From Lepas anatifera (Eukaryota > Arthropoda > Thecostraca > Lepadidae): a stretch of 64,000 bases of DNA. Positions within the stretch are counted from its first letter, which is position 1. Each line of letters begins with the position of its first letter. Shown here in pieces: positions 24,651 through 35,800 of this stretch. The notes beneath the pieces were generated by a model that saw only the letters and a program-made list of their open reading frames with translations, searched no databases and was not told the origin of the DNA. The stretch lies in NCBI GenBank assembly GCA_034440635.1, contig JAOTON010000214.1:236001-300000 (forward strand). The letters are read 5' to 3'. Position numbers and translations under genes: made by a program.

Positions 24651-26007
24651 CCGTAACGCTGTGCTACTTTAGTCATAAGACACTTGTTAACACAGGAACC
24701 CCTGTAAATATTGCAAGCCTTCGTCCCTACCGTGAAGTGTACCCCGCGCATAAGACATCCCTTCTGCGTAGTTCGGTGTCACCATGGAAGTAATTGCCCG
24801 TATAGTGAAAGAGAAATCGGCCTCCTGTATTTCGCCGTAGCCTGGTGCGCCGTGAGGAAATTAAACGACGTGTAATGACTCGACATCAGCAGAAATCCTT
24901 GTGTTTCACATCACCTTGTTTCCTAGCAAACTGTCACGGTTGATGCGCGTGCAGTGGTGAAAGATGATGAAAGCGTTACTGAATGTCGCAGAAGGGCGAC
25001 TGTTGCTGCTTAGGTTGTAGCGAACTAGTTTTTCAGGTGGATACTTTCCATTTCACAACATTGGTTTTGCTTTCGGATGTATATATGCCTTTTGCAGTGC
25101 TTATTGTGAGAAAAGCGTTTTCATTTAATAGTAAGCATTATCTTTATCAGTTTCTCGCTCACTTTCACACCTTGGTTCTCGAAACAAGGTCGTTAGACGC
25201 GATCCAGTTGGTTTCATCATCGACTCTGAGATCTGGTTCTACGGATTAACATGGCGTTTAATTCCCTGCCTTGGAACGGTCTCCCGTTTTCCACCTTGCT
25301 CGCTGGAGGCGCTGAACTGTTGGTTAAAGGGAATGCGATACTTTTATAAACTATTTGAACTAAGATAGCTCGGAGCCAGACCATACCGTAAATCCCATTC
25401 CTTAGCCTTCCATTTGTTCTAGATTCCACCATTTGCAGAGAAATAGAACGTGTTGAAAGGATGTGAAAATCCATCCCCACCGGTCGCGCGCTAGCTTAAG
25501 TTATCACCGAACGGCTGCGTGAGGCGTGTTAAGGAAGAGGAGGTCACTGGGTCTGAGAGTTAGTATGTTTTTAGCTCTTTTGGCTGTTTTTTATATGCTC
25601 GTATGTGTGTTCAAGTGTTTGGTTATGGACATTTTTAACGGTCTGCCAACTGTCAGTAGAGAATATGCATGTGGGGATCATTATAAATACCTGAATAAAT
25701 AGATGGATAAACTTTATACTCCATTCCTCTAGACTTTGCTTTTCTTATCCTTACCGCCCCCCATAAGTTTGGATTTATATCTCTTTGGGAGTACCCGGCC
25801 ATCCCCCTTGAAATGTTGATACTGAGTTGAGATAGGCATCCTTTAAATCTCCGTGTTTTACATTTTATAGACTTTGGAATTGTATTAGACATCTGATCAG
25901 GTCTGTGGGAAGGCTAGACCACGCTCTGTAGAATACTATCACCACTTTATGTGGTGGTTATTGATAGCGTAACGGTTTGGGTGATATTGTACCGCCTTAC
26001 CAATTGA

Positions 26008-26213
26008 GCCGCCCCGGTAGCTCAGTTGGTTGAGCGTTGGGTTCCGGTCCGCTGCTCAGTAACATGCAGTGGTACTCTGTGTCCATTTCCAGGATTGGGA
26101 TCGGTTCCCCTGAGACGCCCCGGCGCTCAATATTTACCGGACGTAGGCCGGCTGGCAACTGCCTGGTGAGAGGGTGACCTGAGCGGGACGGCCGTCCCTG
26201 TGCTTTGTGGGAC
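26008..26213 (+). mobile_element. tRNA-derived SINE, family a
   Basis: Pol III box A-like text TAGCTCAGTTGG at 26018-26029 is followed by a box B-like GGGATCGGTTCC at 26097-26108. The 3' part, with TATTTACCGGACGTAGG and GGCTGGCAACTG, is shared with the copy at 48872. Box spacing is longer than in a tRNA and no cloverleaf forms, so this is not a tRNA gene. Confidence 0.75.
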
Positions 26214-27100
26214 GTAAAATTTTGGCTTCTAAATTAACCTACCACTGTAAGAGTTACTTATTCGGTTCGTGGGGTCGGGGTCTCCCTGACAAGCCCCTTG
26301 ATCATTCTAGTAAGGCTCCGACTCCAAATACCGAGTTTGCAACAACTGAAGTTATAAAACCTTTTTATAAGTATGTTTGCCCTCAATCATTAAAAAAATC
26401 CACGTCATTGCCTTCCTTCTTCTTCAGTCATCTTATTCTCATGACAGCCACACTTTAAAAGTTACTTCAAAAGTGTGGAAGTTTTTTTAATACATTAATG
26501 AATTGTTCAATCTGTGGATTGACCTAACCAAAAAATACCTATGCTCAAGGATACCATGTCCTTTGCGTTTTTTTCACTGATTTGGCGCTTGAATTTACTC
26601 AGAACAAAGCATCGTTATTCTGAGGACAACAAAGGACTTTAAACAAAGGGACTTCAAAGGAATATTCAGCGACGCACTGTATGCACACCAGGGCAGTAGG
26701 TCGACGCCAGAAGCGTCGCCACGTCGAATGTGCTGCGTTTCGGGTGAAAAAGCACGTTCAGAGCGGTGTCGTCGACGCAGTGATGTTGTCATTCTCCTGC
26801 TTATACACGTGTAAGTGGCATACCGGCGATTCAGCGGCATAATACAATCACTTCGGCTTAACAGTATTGGTTGGGAAGCTCACAAGCAGTGCTTTTTCTG
26901 AGCCCGGGAATTCCATATAAGCCTTGGATTTTTTTAACTTATTCAGGCTATTTTTTGGTCCTCACTTGTATAAATATCTTAGGATTGAAGCCTTGAAAAA
27001 CTACTTTTCGTTGCTGGTGATATAATCCTGTCATCAGGATTCAGCAGTCCTGACAGTCAGACACTGAAATGATCAGCATGATTGTATGTGACAGAAAAAT
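26214..27100. other. No recognised gene
   Basis: AT-rich flank. An 81-codon ATG frame on the minus strand (26595-26840) is Arg/Ser-rich and matches nothing I recognise. Confidence 0.45.
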
Positions 27101-28814
27101 AATAGATAACAAGGGACATGCGCAGCGGAGGTCGAGAAGTGGCCCCAGATGTCCTCTCAGAGGTCACAGGTAAAAAGTGCAACATGAACCTGGAAAGGGG
27201 CCCAGGATACTACACTTTGTAGAATATGAAGGTATCCTCAGCCGTAACTACAGATCTACAGCCCAACTGCTGTTTTCTCCATGCATTTCAAATGGAGAGG
27301 TCATGATCCTTATCTGACCCTAGGTCATCGATATGAAAAATCCCGAAATTTATTTTCGTAGCACGTGGTGGGGCTATTATGTAGTAAAAGTTTCAATCCG
27401 ATAGACTCACCTCTTTCTTACTTATGCCACCTTAACCCTTGCCCCGGTGGCGGGTAGGGGTCACCTTCGGCCTGGTGGGGGGCTAAAAAGACCCCTACGA
27501 TTCCAAAAACTAAGAGAGCTAGAACAAAGCGCAAAAGGGCAATCAAAAGCTCTTCAAAAATAATATCGAAAATATTTCACTCATTTTTCTTGTCAGGTCA
27601 ATATCAAGGTCACCAGAGATCAAAATAGGTCAAAATCGCTAATATGAGGTGTACTCAGCAAACCTCATATATCTCAGAAATTATGATAGCTAGAAACATT
27701 TTTTAACACCTTTCGAAAGCTCTTGGGCTGTTCTTTCATTAAAGTGTTATTCATTTTTGTGTCAGGTCAAAGCCTAGGGAGCTACAGGTCACTAAATGTT
27801 GGGAATATTCTTGGGAATGTCCATAGCCACCCATGCATAAGGGCGTTTCCTTTTTCGCTAATAAATTCCAAACCAAGCAAGATGCAGTCATAGCTGATGC
27901 ACCATTGCAATCTTCTCGTCAATACGGATCGAATGCTATGCCAGGTCAAATTTGAAAATTTGACCTGACCCAGGTCAACGGTCTGACCCAACTTGACCTG
28001 GTACAGTCATAATGCATATCGTTTGACTTGCAGTGACTATACAAACACTTTGGTGATAAAATACAAGTTTTGTGTATTTTATTCAAAATTTATAGAGTAA
28101 AAGACCAAAAAATGTTTATTTGGCTTAAGGTGACCTTTCAAAGGTCACAAGCCAAATTGTTTGGCATCAACTTCAGAAATGAGGTAAGAGTAAGCTGTAA
28201 CCGATGTTTGAAGTTGATTCCATCCATACTTACTGAGAAAAGCTCATTTTGTGATTTTCCTCATGTATTTACAATGGCGAGGTCATGCTCTTCACATGAC
28301 CTTAGGTCACCAATATAAAAATCCCGGAACATATATTTTAGCTCCTGGTGGGCCCAATATGTGTTATGAGTTTCAACTTGATCAATTAACCCGCCTTTCA
28401 GTTATGCTGTCCTAAGCATTATTTGAGGTGAGGTCACTTCACCTGGCCTGGTGACCTGACCTGATATGACCTTGAGCTAAAATTTTCAGGAAAGATGTAA
28501 AAATGATGAAGGAGCATCTAGACCAAGTTTGGCGGCGCTACGCGCCTCCGTTTTTTGTCACTTCGGAAAAACCCAAGAGGGGTCTAAAAAGACCCCCACC
28601 CGGGCGAAGGTTAAACATTTTGGGAGATGAGTTTATTTGGCCTGCACTGATGACCTGACCTAAAATGACCCAACCTTGAAATTTTGGGGAAAGTTGTGGA
28701 ATCTATCAAGGCCAAGGTGTGCCTAGTACGGTGGAGCTTTGCGCCGCCGTTTTTTTGTACCGCCGGAAAAACCCGAGGTGGGTGTTAAAACACCCCCACC
28801 GGGGCGAGGGTTAA
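27101..28814 (+). mobile_element. AGGTCA-rich element, host copy C interrupted by copy B
   Basis: Two halves of one element (about 27101-27431 and 28615-28814) surround copy B. The left half carries the family text with AATGGAGAGGTCATGATCC and CCCTAGGTCATCGATATG. The right half carries TGACCTGACCTAAAATGACC, a GC-rich hairpin zone and the terminal palindrome GGGTGTTAAAACACCC, ending CCGGGGCGAGGGTTAA at 28814. Its left terminus is not clear. No coding capacity is seen. Confidence 0.8.
27432..28614 (+). mobile_element. AGGTCA-rich element, copy B (complete, nested)
   Basis: This is a complete 1.18-kb copy bounded by TTAA at 27432-27435 and 28611-28614. The left end reads TTAACCCTTGCCCCGG, and the right end reads GGGCGAAGGTTAA. 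Both ends carry a palindrome around CTAAAAAGACCCC. It sits inside copy C. The same position in the uninterrupted copy at 59.8 kb is a plain TTAA, so TTAA is the target duplicated on insertion, as in piggyBac-type elements. There is no open frame for a transposase, so it is non-autonomous. Confidence 0.85.
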
Positions 28815-30007
28815 GTTTCCATCAAAAGCAATTAAATAGCGTTTCATTAAAACATAACACTGTTTCTAAAACCCCTAACGCTGAAAACATGATAAAACAA
28901 TGCACTTTGAAGACTAGGTGCACAAAAAAGTAAGAGCCGAAACAGTCAAATTTTTATCACTCTCTCATGCCATTAAACGAAACATATTTATTTGCAAAAA
29001 TTACGTGTCCAACTACATTAAGTACCAAGGAAAACGAACAGAGAGCTGAAGGGTGGGGAAACATGGTAAGAGGAAGGGGAAACATGGACCGAGGCACCTG
29101 CTCCAGAAATGAGGAGCTTGACAATTAATAATGCACGTGCCATCATTTCAGTTGCATCCATACAAATAATGTACAGCATGCATAAATACAGTTCGCTTTA
29201 CGTAGAACTACCTGTGAACTTTCTTCATAGAAGAGCTTTCACTGAGAAATGAGCCAAAAGGCAAAGTCTAAAGGACACTGATGATACAATTCTGGGTGCA
29301 AATCAGAAGATGCAGTTGAACACGATCGGTATAGTAACAATAGAAGCCTGGGCTAATCCGACTTTAGGAATGTTTCAGAGGCTTTGGATACCCGGGAAAA
29401 GAAGGCAAAGCTGTGCCATAGGTTGTGGTGCTCCCTGAAAATTCACAGTTCTTGGATAGATCTAGTCGAAAATTGGCGAAGACAACAGGTAATCAAATTA
29501 TTCAGAATATATTCGAAAACAGTGATTATTTCCATTTTCCATCCCTGAGCACTTTTTGGAGATCTGTCACATGATCTAAAAAACGAATACATGCCTCGCT
29601 TAGCTAGTCACGTGATCTAAGAAAACGGATACCTGCCTCGCTTAGTCAGTAATTATGTGCAGTTATTGCCTCTCTATCTGGGTCAGTTCTTCTAAGTGCT
29701 GAAAGGCATAGACAGCAAGCTGCATAAAATGAACCAGCCATCCCAAAGCTATCATTATCGCCGGCACGATGCGAAATTGAGCCTGACTGCATGGATTTCC
29801 TCGAAGGCTGATTCGCCCCTCACACCGGAGCGCGGTGCCTGGAAGGGAGAGAGGGTCAGCCCGTGGACCTGGGTTGATAGTAGTCGGTTCCTGGAAGCGC
29901 TGTTCAACTGCGTGGTGGGCTGACGGGACGGCATTTTTAGCACGCTGATGTCGCGACAATGGATGCGGTCTGTAAGTTTGCCATGGGTCTGGTTGTCAAT
30001 TGTATGA
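28815..30007. other. No recognised gene
   Basis: AT-rich to about 29650, then more GC-rich. Overlapping 98-codon (minus) and 75-codon (plus) frames at 29663-29959 do not begin with ATG and match nothing recognised. A short direct repeat around GTCA(C/-)GTGATCTAA and TGCCTCGCTTAG lies near 29590-29645. Confidence 0.45.
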
Positions 30008-30165
30008 TGTTGGCTCGGTTGGTGGAGTGTCTGTCTGCTGATCGGAAGGTCTCCGGTTCAAATTCAGACTGGTTTGCTAGATAGGTGTATTCTTATCACT
30101 AAATTCCTCTAAAGAGGGTTGAGTGGGAAAAACGGGATAGCATGAGAAGGCTGTGCATAGTTAGA
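30008..30165 (+). mobile_element. tRNA-derived SINE, family c
   Basis: Box A-like TGGCTCGGTTGGTGGAG (from 30011) and box B-like GGTTCAAATTC (30055-30065) are at near-tRNA spacing. The intervening arm (CTGTCTGCTGATCGGAAGG) looks like a decayed anticodon stem. The acceptor stem does not pair convincingly, so a SINE head or tRNA pseudogene is more likely than a working tRNA. Confidence 0.6.
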
Positions 30166-31791
30166 TGACCTGATATATGATAACACTTTTCGCGCATTGA
30201 TTCAAAACGTTGGGATATAGCTATAAAATACCTTTACCCCAGTGTGCAACGTCGAATGACGCACTCTTTGTTGTGCCGTTTTGAATACATATTCCACTGA
30301 AAAAATGTTTATTGTTAGAGCAAATAAAAGCTGGCGGAAAGTTTTGCAGCCAAAGCGGAGTGTGCCTTTTCCAAAACGTCGATGCGCGATCCTTGACCAA
30401 AGATCGCGCATACCACTATCAGCGAGCCAAATCTGCTGCCGTGTCTGGACGATAACAATAAGAGCAAGGTTCTGTGATGCATGTGCCAGCCTCGAGGAAA
30501 GTTCAATCAAAGGACGGTCCATTTATGGACTCTGCACCTTTCAGGCTGGAAGTCTGATACTCATGCTCATGCTTGTATTTCACGGACAATCATGAACACA
30601 TATAAAGACACAGTGCAGCCCCAATTGGTGCAAAAGCGCCTGGGCGCTTGAATCGAGGCAACTCTCGGGGAGTAGCATTTATCCACCCGACCCCCACATG
30701 GGTCCTCAGTGACTTGTCTGGGACTACGCTAGGAGAAGGAGGGAGCGAAGCCTCAGAATATAGCACCTGGAGGGAGAGGGGAGCATTCGTTTATTACGAG
30801 GGGTACCCTCCCGGATTTAGGTGCTTTTAGAGGGCCGTGCTCCTAAAGTATGAAGGGAAATTTCCGACAAATAGCATTATAAGGTAAAAACGGAAGTCTG
30901 GATGCCCGATGTTGATAGGGAAACATCGCCTTACCTGACCTAAGGGGGATGGACAACTACCCCCTTCGTCTTCTCCAAGATCAAGATACAGATACAAATT
31001 TGTTCGAATAGGATCCATACCAGACATTGTTTTTATCCCATTCACGTCAGTTATTAAAAAGTAAACAAACAGCTTAAATTCGACAGACACACGCACACAA
31101 CCACTCATAAAATTTGCAGTGATGGGAAGCTTAACAACTTTAGAGCAAAAGCCAGTTATCAAAACTAGACCGATAAGATAACGCAAAAAACAGGAAATGT
31201 AGAAAATAACATAAAAAACAAAGCCTAAAAATTGAGTTCCCTTGAAACAGCCGCGATACCCGTCTCTTTATGTCCCTGCCGTATCTTCAGCATATTGATA
31301 TTGTTCACTTCTCTCGGTGTAGCTAACTTTATCTTAGTTGCATAACACCCGGGGTGCACGCCTATTTGAAGAGCGTGTGCTTGATATCCTTTGCGGAATT
31401 TTGCGAGCCTAATGCGTGACGTGAATAATCGTGGGGAATTTTTGTACGGAACACAGTAAAATTGTTAAAGCGACAGCACGTAACGAAGATCTTGATCAGT
31501 CGATGTGCAGTCGTGAAAAATGAGAGTTTATTGGTAGGGGTTGCTTTTGGATGTAGTAAAGAGCTGGTTTGGAAAAAACACATCTTGAAACACATCTTGA
31601 ATCAGATAACTACTCTCTGCAGGATGGTTAGTGAGTTAAAAGATCATGTAATTATGCGATAATCGGTCATTGGTAGGTCGCACGCTTCACAAAAATACAT
31701 CGGCGTAGGCTATTCCCTCTTGTAGCCAAATCCTGGTACGGTATCGGCTTAAGTTCTTGGAAGGCCTGCCGTAGATAGGGTTCCATAAACC
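30166..31791. other. No recognised gene
   Basis: An ATG frame at 30305-30595 (about 96 codons, basic, ending in a hydrophobic stretch) has no recognised domain. It spans a small perfect hairpin: TGCGCGATC at 30383-30391 and GATCGCGCA at 30402-30410. The rest is AT-rich and unassigned. Confidence 0.45.
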
Positions 31792-31798
31792 GTAGAGT

Positions 31799-31811
31799 GT
31801 AGTGGGAATGA
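31799..31811. repeat. 13-bp direct repeat flanking the PLE palindrome (left)
   Basis: GTAGTGGGAATGA here is repeated exactly at 33520-33532, on the far side of the palindrome, as expected for a target-site duplication made when the whole inverted pair integrated. Confidence 0.6.
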
Positions 31812-32627
31812 GTTCTTGTAGAAGTTATTTCAGACACCAGTCGTATTTCGGTTATATTTTCGTAGCTTTCGAGGGTCATTCGACTATCTTCGTCAGCGGA
31901 AAGATTGCTTATCCAGCGCCTAATTCAATACTATACAAGCTTGAAAAACATCGCAACACACGCGTGCTAAAACCTAACATTCTACTTGCTATTTCTTGCC
32001 CAAGAATAAGCAATATACAAGTTCAACACTTTAATTAAGTGAGTTAAGCATCACAGAGGCAAATACAGTGCACACACGGGAAGGTTACAGTCTAGGTATA
32101 CCTGACGAACATGCAGCATTGAGATACTTTTTATTTGTTATTGTTCTGCTACTATTATTATCATTGTTACTACCATTATCATTATTATTCATTATTATTA
32201 TCATTCTTTACTTTTTATGAAGAGCGAAGAACCTGGTAAATTTCTGGCATTGGAATGCCTGAGTTTGTATTTAGTAGTTGGTTTTGTTGTGTTTTTGCGA
32301 TGAAGATGCCTTCTTTTATTTTTCTTTTTCTCCAATGGTTTTCATACGCTAGGATTTTGACGTCATCCCATTTAATGTTGTGTCCGGTGTCTAGAATGTG
32401 TTTGGCCAGTCCAGACTGGTTGTGGTCCTCGTTTTCTATAGGTCTCTTTTATGTTCTTGTTGTCGCGTTTTTATGGTCCTACAGGTTTCCCCTATGTATG
32501 TTTTTCCGCATTGACATGTGTACTGGTAGACTACTTCTTTGTTTTGGTGTTTGTGTCTTTTGTCCTTTGGCTTTACTAGTATATTTTGTAGGTTTGTTGC
32601 CGGTTTGGTTTGTGTTTTTGCGTATGG
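31811..32627 (-). pseudogene. Penelope-like element 3' end with GIY-YIG nuclease, left arm
   Basis: On the minus strand this arm encodes a GIY-YIG endonuclease typical of Penelope-like elements: VVYQYTCQCGKTYIGETC, then RTIKTRQQEHKR, and after a 2-base insertion the continuation with LAKHILDTGHNIKWDD and HWRKRKIKEGIFIAKTQ. The RT part is missing, so the copy is 5'-truncated at the centre of the palindrome. It is the reverse complement of 32666-33481 with few differences. Noncoding 3' sequence follows to the outer edge. Confidence 0.85.
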
Positions 32628-32665
32628 TCCGAGGTATTTCAGAACGTATCGTGCGTTTAATAAAA

Positions 32666-33481
32666 CCATACGCAAAAACACAAACCAAACCGGCAACAAA
32701 CCTAAAAAAATATACTAGTAAAGCCAAAGGACAAAAGACACAAACACCAGAACAAAGAAGTAGTCTACCAGTACACATGTCAATGCGGAAAAACATACAT
32801 AGGGGAAACCTGTAGGACCATAAAAGCGCGACAACAAGAACATAAAAGACCTATAGAAAACGAGGACCACAACCAGTCTGGACTGGCCAAACACATTCTA
32901 GACACCGGACACAACATTAAATGGGATGACGTCAAAATCCTAGCGTATGAAAACCATTGGAGAAAATAAAAATAAAAGAAGGCATCTTCATCGCAAAAAC
33001 ACAACAAAACCAACTACTAAATACAAACTCAGGCATTCCATTGCCAGAAATTTACCAGGTTCTTTGCTCTTCATAAAAAAGTAAAGAATGATAATAATAA
33101 TGAATAATAATGATAATGGTAGTAACAATGATAATAATAGTAGCAGAACAATAACGAATAAAAAGTATCTCAATGCTGCATGTTCGTCAGGTATACCTAG
33201 ACTGCAACCTTCCCGTGTGTGCACTGTATTTGCCTCTGTGATGCTTAACTCACTTAATTAAAGTGTTGAACTTGTATATTACTTATTCTTGGGCAAGAAA
33301 TAGCAAGTAGAATGTTAGGTTTTAGCACGCGTGTGTTGCGATGTTTTTCAAACTTGTATAGTATTGAATTAGGCGCTGGCTAAGCAATCTTTTCGCTGAC
33401 GAAGATAGTCGAATGACCCTCGAAAGCTACGAAAATATAACCGAAATACGACTGGTGTCTGAAATAACTTCTACAAGAACT
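32666..33481 (+). pseudogene. Penelope-like element 3' end with GIY-YIG nuclease, right arm
   Basis: This is the plus-strand mirror of the left arm. The nuclease frame is intact through KTYIGET, RQQEHKR and DDVKILAYENHWRK, then meets a stop caused by a small deletion in an A-rich run near 32965. The left arm is intact at that point and broken elsewhere. A 38-base spacer (32628-32665) separates the arms. The ATT/ATC-rich tract at 33075-33150 is part of the element's 3' region. Confidence 0.85.
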
Positions 33482-33519
33482 GAATATGTCCCAGTCAAAC
33501 ACCATTTACCGCAACATAC

Positions 33520-33532
33520 GTAGTGGGAATGA
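33520..33532. repeat. 13-bp direct repeat flanking the PLE palindrome (right)
   Basis: Exact second copy of GTAGTGGGAATGA. About 38 bases (33482-33519) lie between the end of the right arm and this repeat and have no partner on the left. Confidence 0.6.
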
Positions 33533-33541
33533 CCTAGGCCC

Positions 33542-33998
33542 TTAAAAGGAATGTGACACCTTCACAACGTGATTTTAACTGAGATAGCCAAGTTGTAAAG
33601 CAGGTCGGTAAACCCGGTACTCCATATTTCATTTGTCTTGGAACTCGATATTTCCGTAGAAAAAAGCTAAAACCTACCTGACACCAGCCCCCCTCAGCCC
33701 CCGTCGCCGGTGACCATTGTTGTGAGCTACTGGTGTGACGACATATGCTGACGTCACGATGGGCATGAGCCAATCGAAGCCCTTGAAGCGTTTCAAGTAT
33801 GGTAGTGGTTGCCAGGTCGTGACATCATCCACAGGCTGATATTTATTTCTTTTTCTAGAGGAGTATTTTTAAAAACCAAATATTGAGCTTATTGTACATT
33901 TTTCAGAGAAATCATTAGTGGTTTCATTATTTTTTACTAAAAGTAAGCCTAATTACACTAAATTCCAGGATTCGACCAAGGTGCCACATTCCCTTTAA
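33542..33998. mobile_element. TTAA-flanked MITE, copy 1
   Basis: A non-coding element of about 455 bp bounded by TTAA at both ends, with inverted termini AAGGAATGTGACACC and GGTGCCACATTCCCT. It is directly followed by a second copy with which it shares the TTAA at 33995-33998. TTAA flanks point to a piggyBac-type transposase acting in trans. Confidence 0.8.
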
Positions 33999-34452
33999 AG
34001 GGAATGTGGCACCTTCATAATGTAATTTTAACTGAGATAGCCAAGTTGTAAAGCAAGTCGGAAAACCCGGTACTCAATATATAATTTGTCTTGGAACTCG
34101 AGATTTCCGTAGAAAAAAACTAAATCCCACCTGCGATGTACCACTCATGTACCCTTAGCAGCAGGCCACAGTTGTCATGGCTGTTGGTGTTACGACATAT
34201 GCTGACCTTACGATGAGAATCAGCCAATAGAAGCCCTTGAAGCGTTTCGAGTATGGTAATGGTTGCCAGATCATGACATCATCCACAGGCAGATATTTGT
34301 TTCTTTTCCTTGAAGAGTAATTTAAAAATCAAAATATTGAGCTTATTGTACATTTTTCAGAGAAATCATGAGAGGTTTCATTATTTTCGGCTAAAAGTAC
34401 GCCTAATTACACTAAATTCCAGGATTCGACCAAGGTGTCACATTCCCTTTAA
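33995..34452. mobile_element. TTAA-flanked MITE, copy 2 (tandem)
   Basis: Same orientation and family as copy 1, with termini AGGGAATGTGGCACC and GGTGTCACATTCCCT, ending at a TTAA (34449-34452). The two copies have diverged by substitutions and small indels, most strongly in the middle, so the tandem is not brand new. Confidence 0.8.
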
Positions 34453-34455
34453 AAT

Positions 34456-34660
34456 ATGATAAAACAGAAAACAGCAAAACCGCTAAAAGAACTAAAACCC
34501 ACCTGTCGGCAAAAAAGACCAAAAAAGCTAAAATCTAAAATCATTCTGACATCATTCAAGCTACAATTCAAAAATGTTTATAGATTTTACTTTTTTTGCC
34601 TTTTTGCCGACGGGTGGGCTTTAGGTCTTTTAGCGCTTTTACTGTCTTCTGTTTTATCAT
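34456..34660. mobile_element. Fold-back (hairpin) MITE
   Basis: ATGATAAAACAGAA at the left is mirrored by TTCTGTTTTATCAT at the right. The arms of about 80 bp pair with scattered mismatches around a loop near 34536-34581. No open frame matters here. Confidence 0.75.
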
Positions 34661-34697
34661 CTTTCTAGAGGCCTAGGTCATTCCCACAACACTCTAC

Positions 34698-35029
34698 GGT
34701 AGTGGTTTAGATGAAAATGGGTCACACAACATAAAAAGAAGCCCAGTAGCTTCGTAGAGGGTGAAACTGGCATGTACTTCACCATTGCTTCTAAATTTCC
34801 CTGAAGCCACTGACTTTTTTGGTCCTTGACACAGCCTCTGAACGTACTCCGATGTCTGCGAAAGAGGGCAGAGGTCATCATCCACCCCAGTGGGCCTCTG
34901 AGCCTTCTTTGCCCTAGTTTGCAAACACCCCATTGATCTCGACTCCTATTCGGGATAGCGAAATAATTTGAATGCTGGTGGATAGCTCATAAGAAATAAT
35001 TAAGAAACTGAATTTTTCACTTTTTGGCT
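34698..35029. other. No recognised feature
   Basis: Nothing is recognised. Minus-strand frames here have no ATG start or domain. Confidence 0.45.
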
Positions 35030-35800
35030 CCGATCAACATTTAGGTCTTGACAGGTCTGACTAGATTCAGTTGGAGTAATTTTTTGGCACTATTTACTTC
35101 GCTTCGTTACTGCGAATCAGATGATGCATGGTATGGCCATATTAGGTAAAAACCTACCTGACCTACTGACTAGTCAAGGTCATAGTCTGAATAACGTGGT
35201 AAGTATGCGTATCATTTACTCGCAGTGATAATCCAAAGGTGATAGTTTCTTTATCATTATGTCTTGCAAAGCTACTGAGCCAAGGCTGATACCTTTCTTA
35301 AATAGTGCCAGCTGAGGTCCCCCTCAGAGGTCACACAGGTTACACAGGTTCACACAGGTCACACGGGTCACACACACAGGCCAGAGATCTCCAGGCTTGC
35401 AGCATGACCCTGGAGAGTGGTCCAGGCTACTGCGAATTTGATAATAGGAAGGCTTTCTAAGCTGTATCTACTAAAATACAAGTAGAACCATTTTTTTGGC
35501 CGACTCCTGTTTTCCCATGCATTTCTAAGGGATATTTCATGACCTGTACCTGACTCTACTGACTCTAGTTCATCAATACAAATATCCCATTACCACAATT
35601 TACCTTACTTGTTGAGCCCAATATGTGATATAATATCAGATCGATAGATAAAACCTGCTTTCACTGATACCACTTGCAAAATTTTTAGAGGTGAGGTCAG
35701 TTCACCGAATCTGGTGATCTGAGCTTAGATGACCCAAACTTGATATTTTCAAAAAAATTGCGGTATCGATCAAGGATAAGATGGACAAAGTACGCTGACG
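35030..35800 (+). mobile_element. AGGTCA-rich element, copy D (decayed)
   Basis: This carries the family text in order: a TCAAGGTCATAG region, a cytosine/adenine-rich block with CACACAGGT repeats (35325-35380), GGAGAGTGGTCCAGG matching 27.2 kb, then GGTGAGGTCAGTTCACC and AGATGACCCAAACTTG. Terminal palindromes and TTAA flanks are not seen, and half-sites are more mutated than elsewhere. It is probably an old copy. Confidence 0.65.

Larger units (their letters stand above)
22996..26007. other. Repeat-poor AT-rich stretch with simple sequence
   Basis: No gene is recognised. It contains a GA-rich tract at about 23788-23838 and a degenerate TTCA/CATC tetranucleotide tract at about 24430-24650; the two long Ile/Phe/Ser-rich frames across the latter are products of that simple sequence. 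Confidence 0.5.
31792..34697. mobile_element. Composite nest bounded by 28-bp inverted repeats
   Basis: If the palindromic Penelope-like insertion is removed, the left sequence GTAGAGTGTAGTGGGAATGA (31792-31811) joins CCTAGGCC (33533-33540). The resulting 28-mer is the inverted repeat of 34670-34697 with one mismatch. Between them lie two TTAA MITEs and a fold-back hairpin. The simplest reading is an older inverted-repeat element later filled by other insertions. Confidence 0.55.

Noticed and set aside
32255..32815. 186-codon hydrophobic frame across the palindrome centre
   Set aside because: It is the antisense of the PLE nuclease running through both inverted arms, with no independent support.
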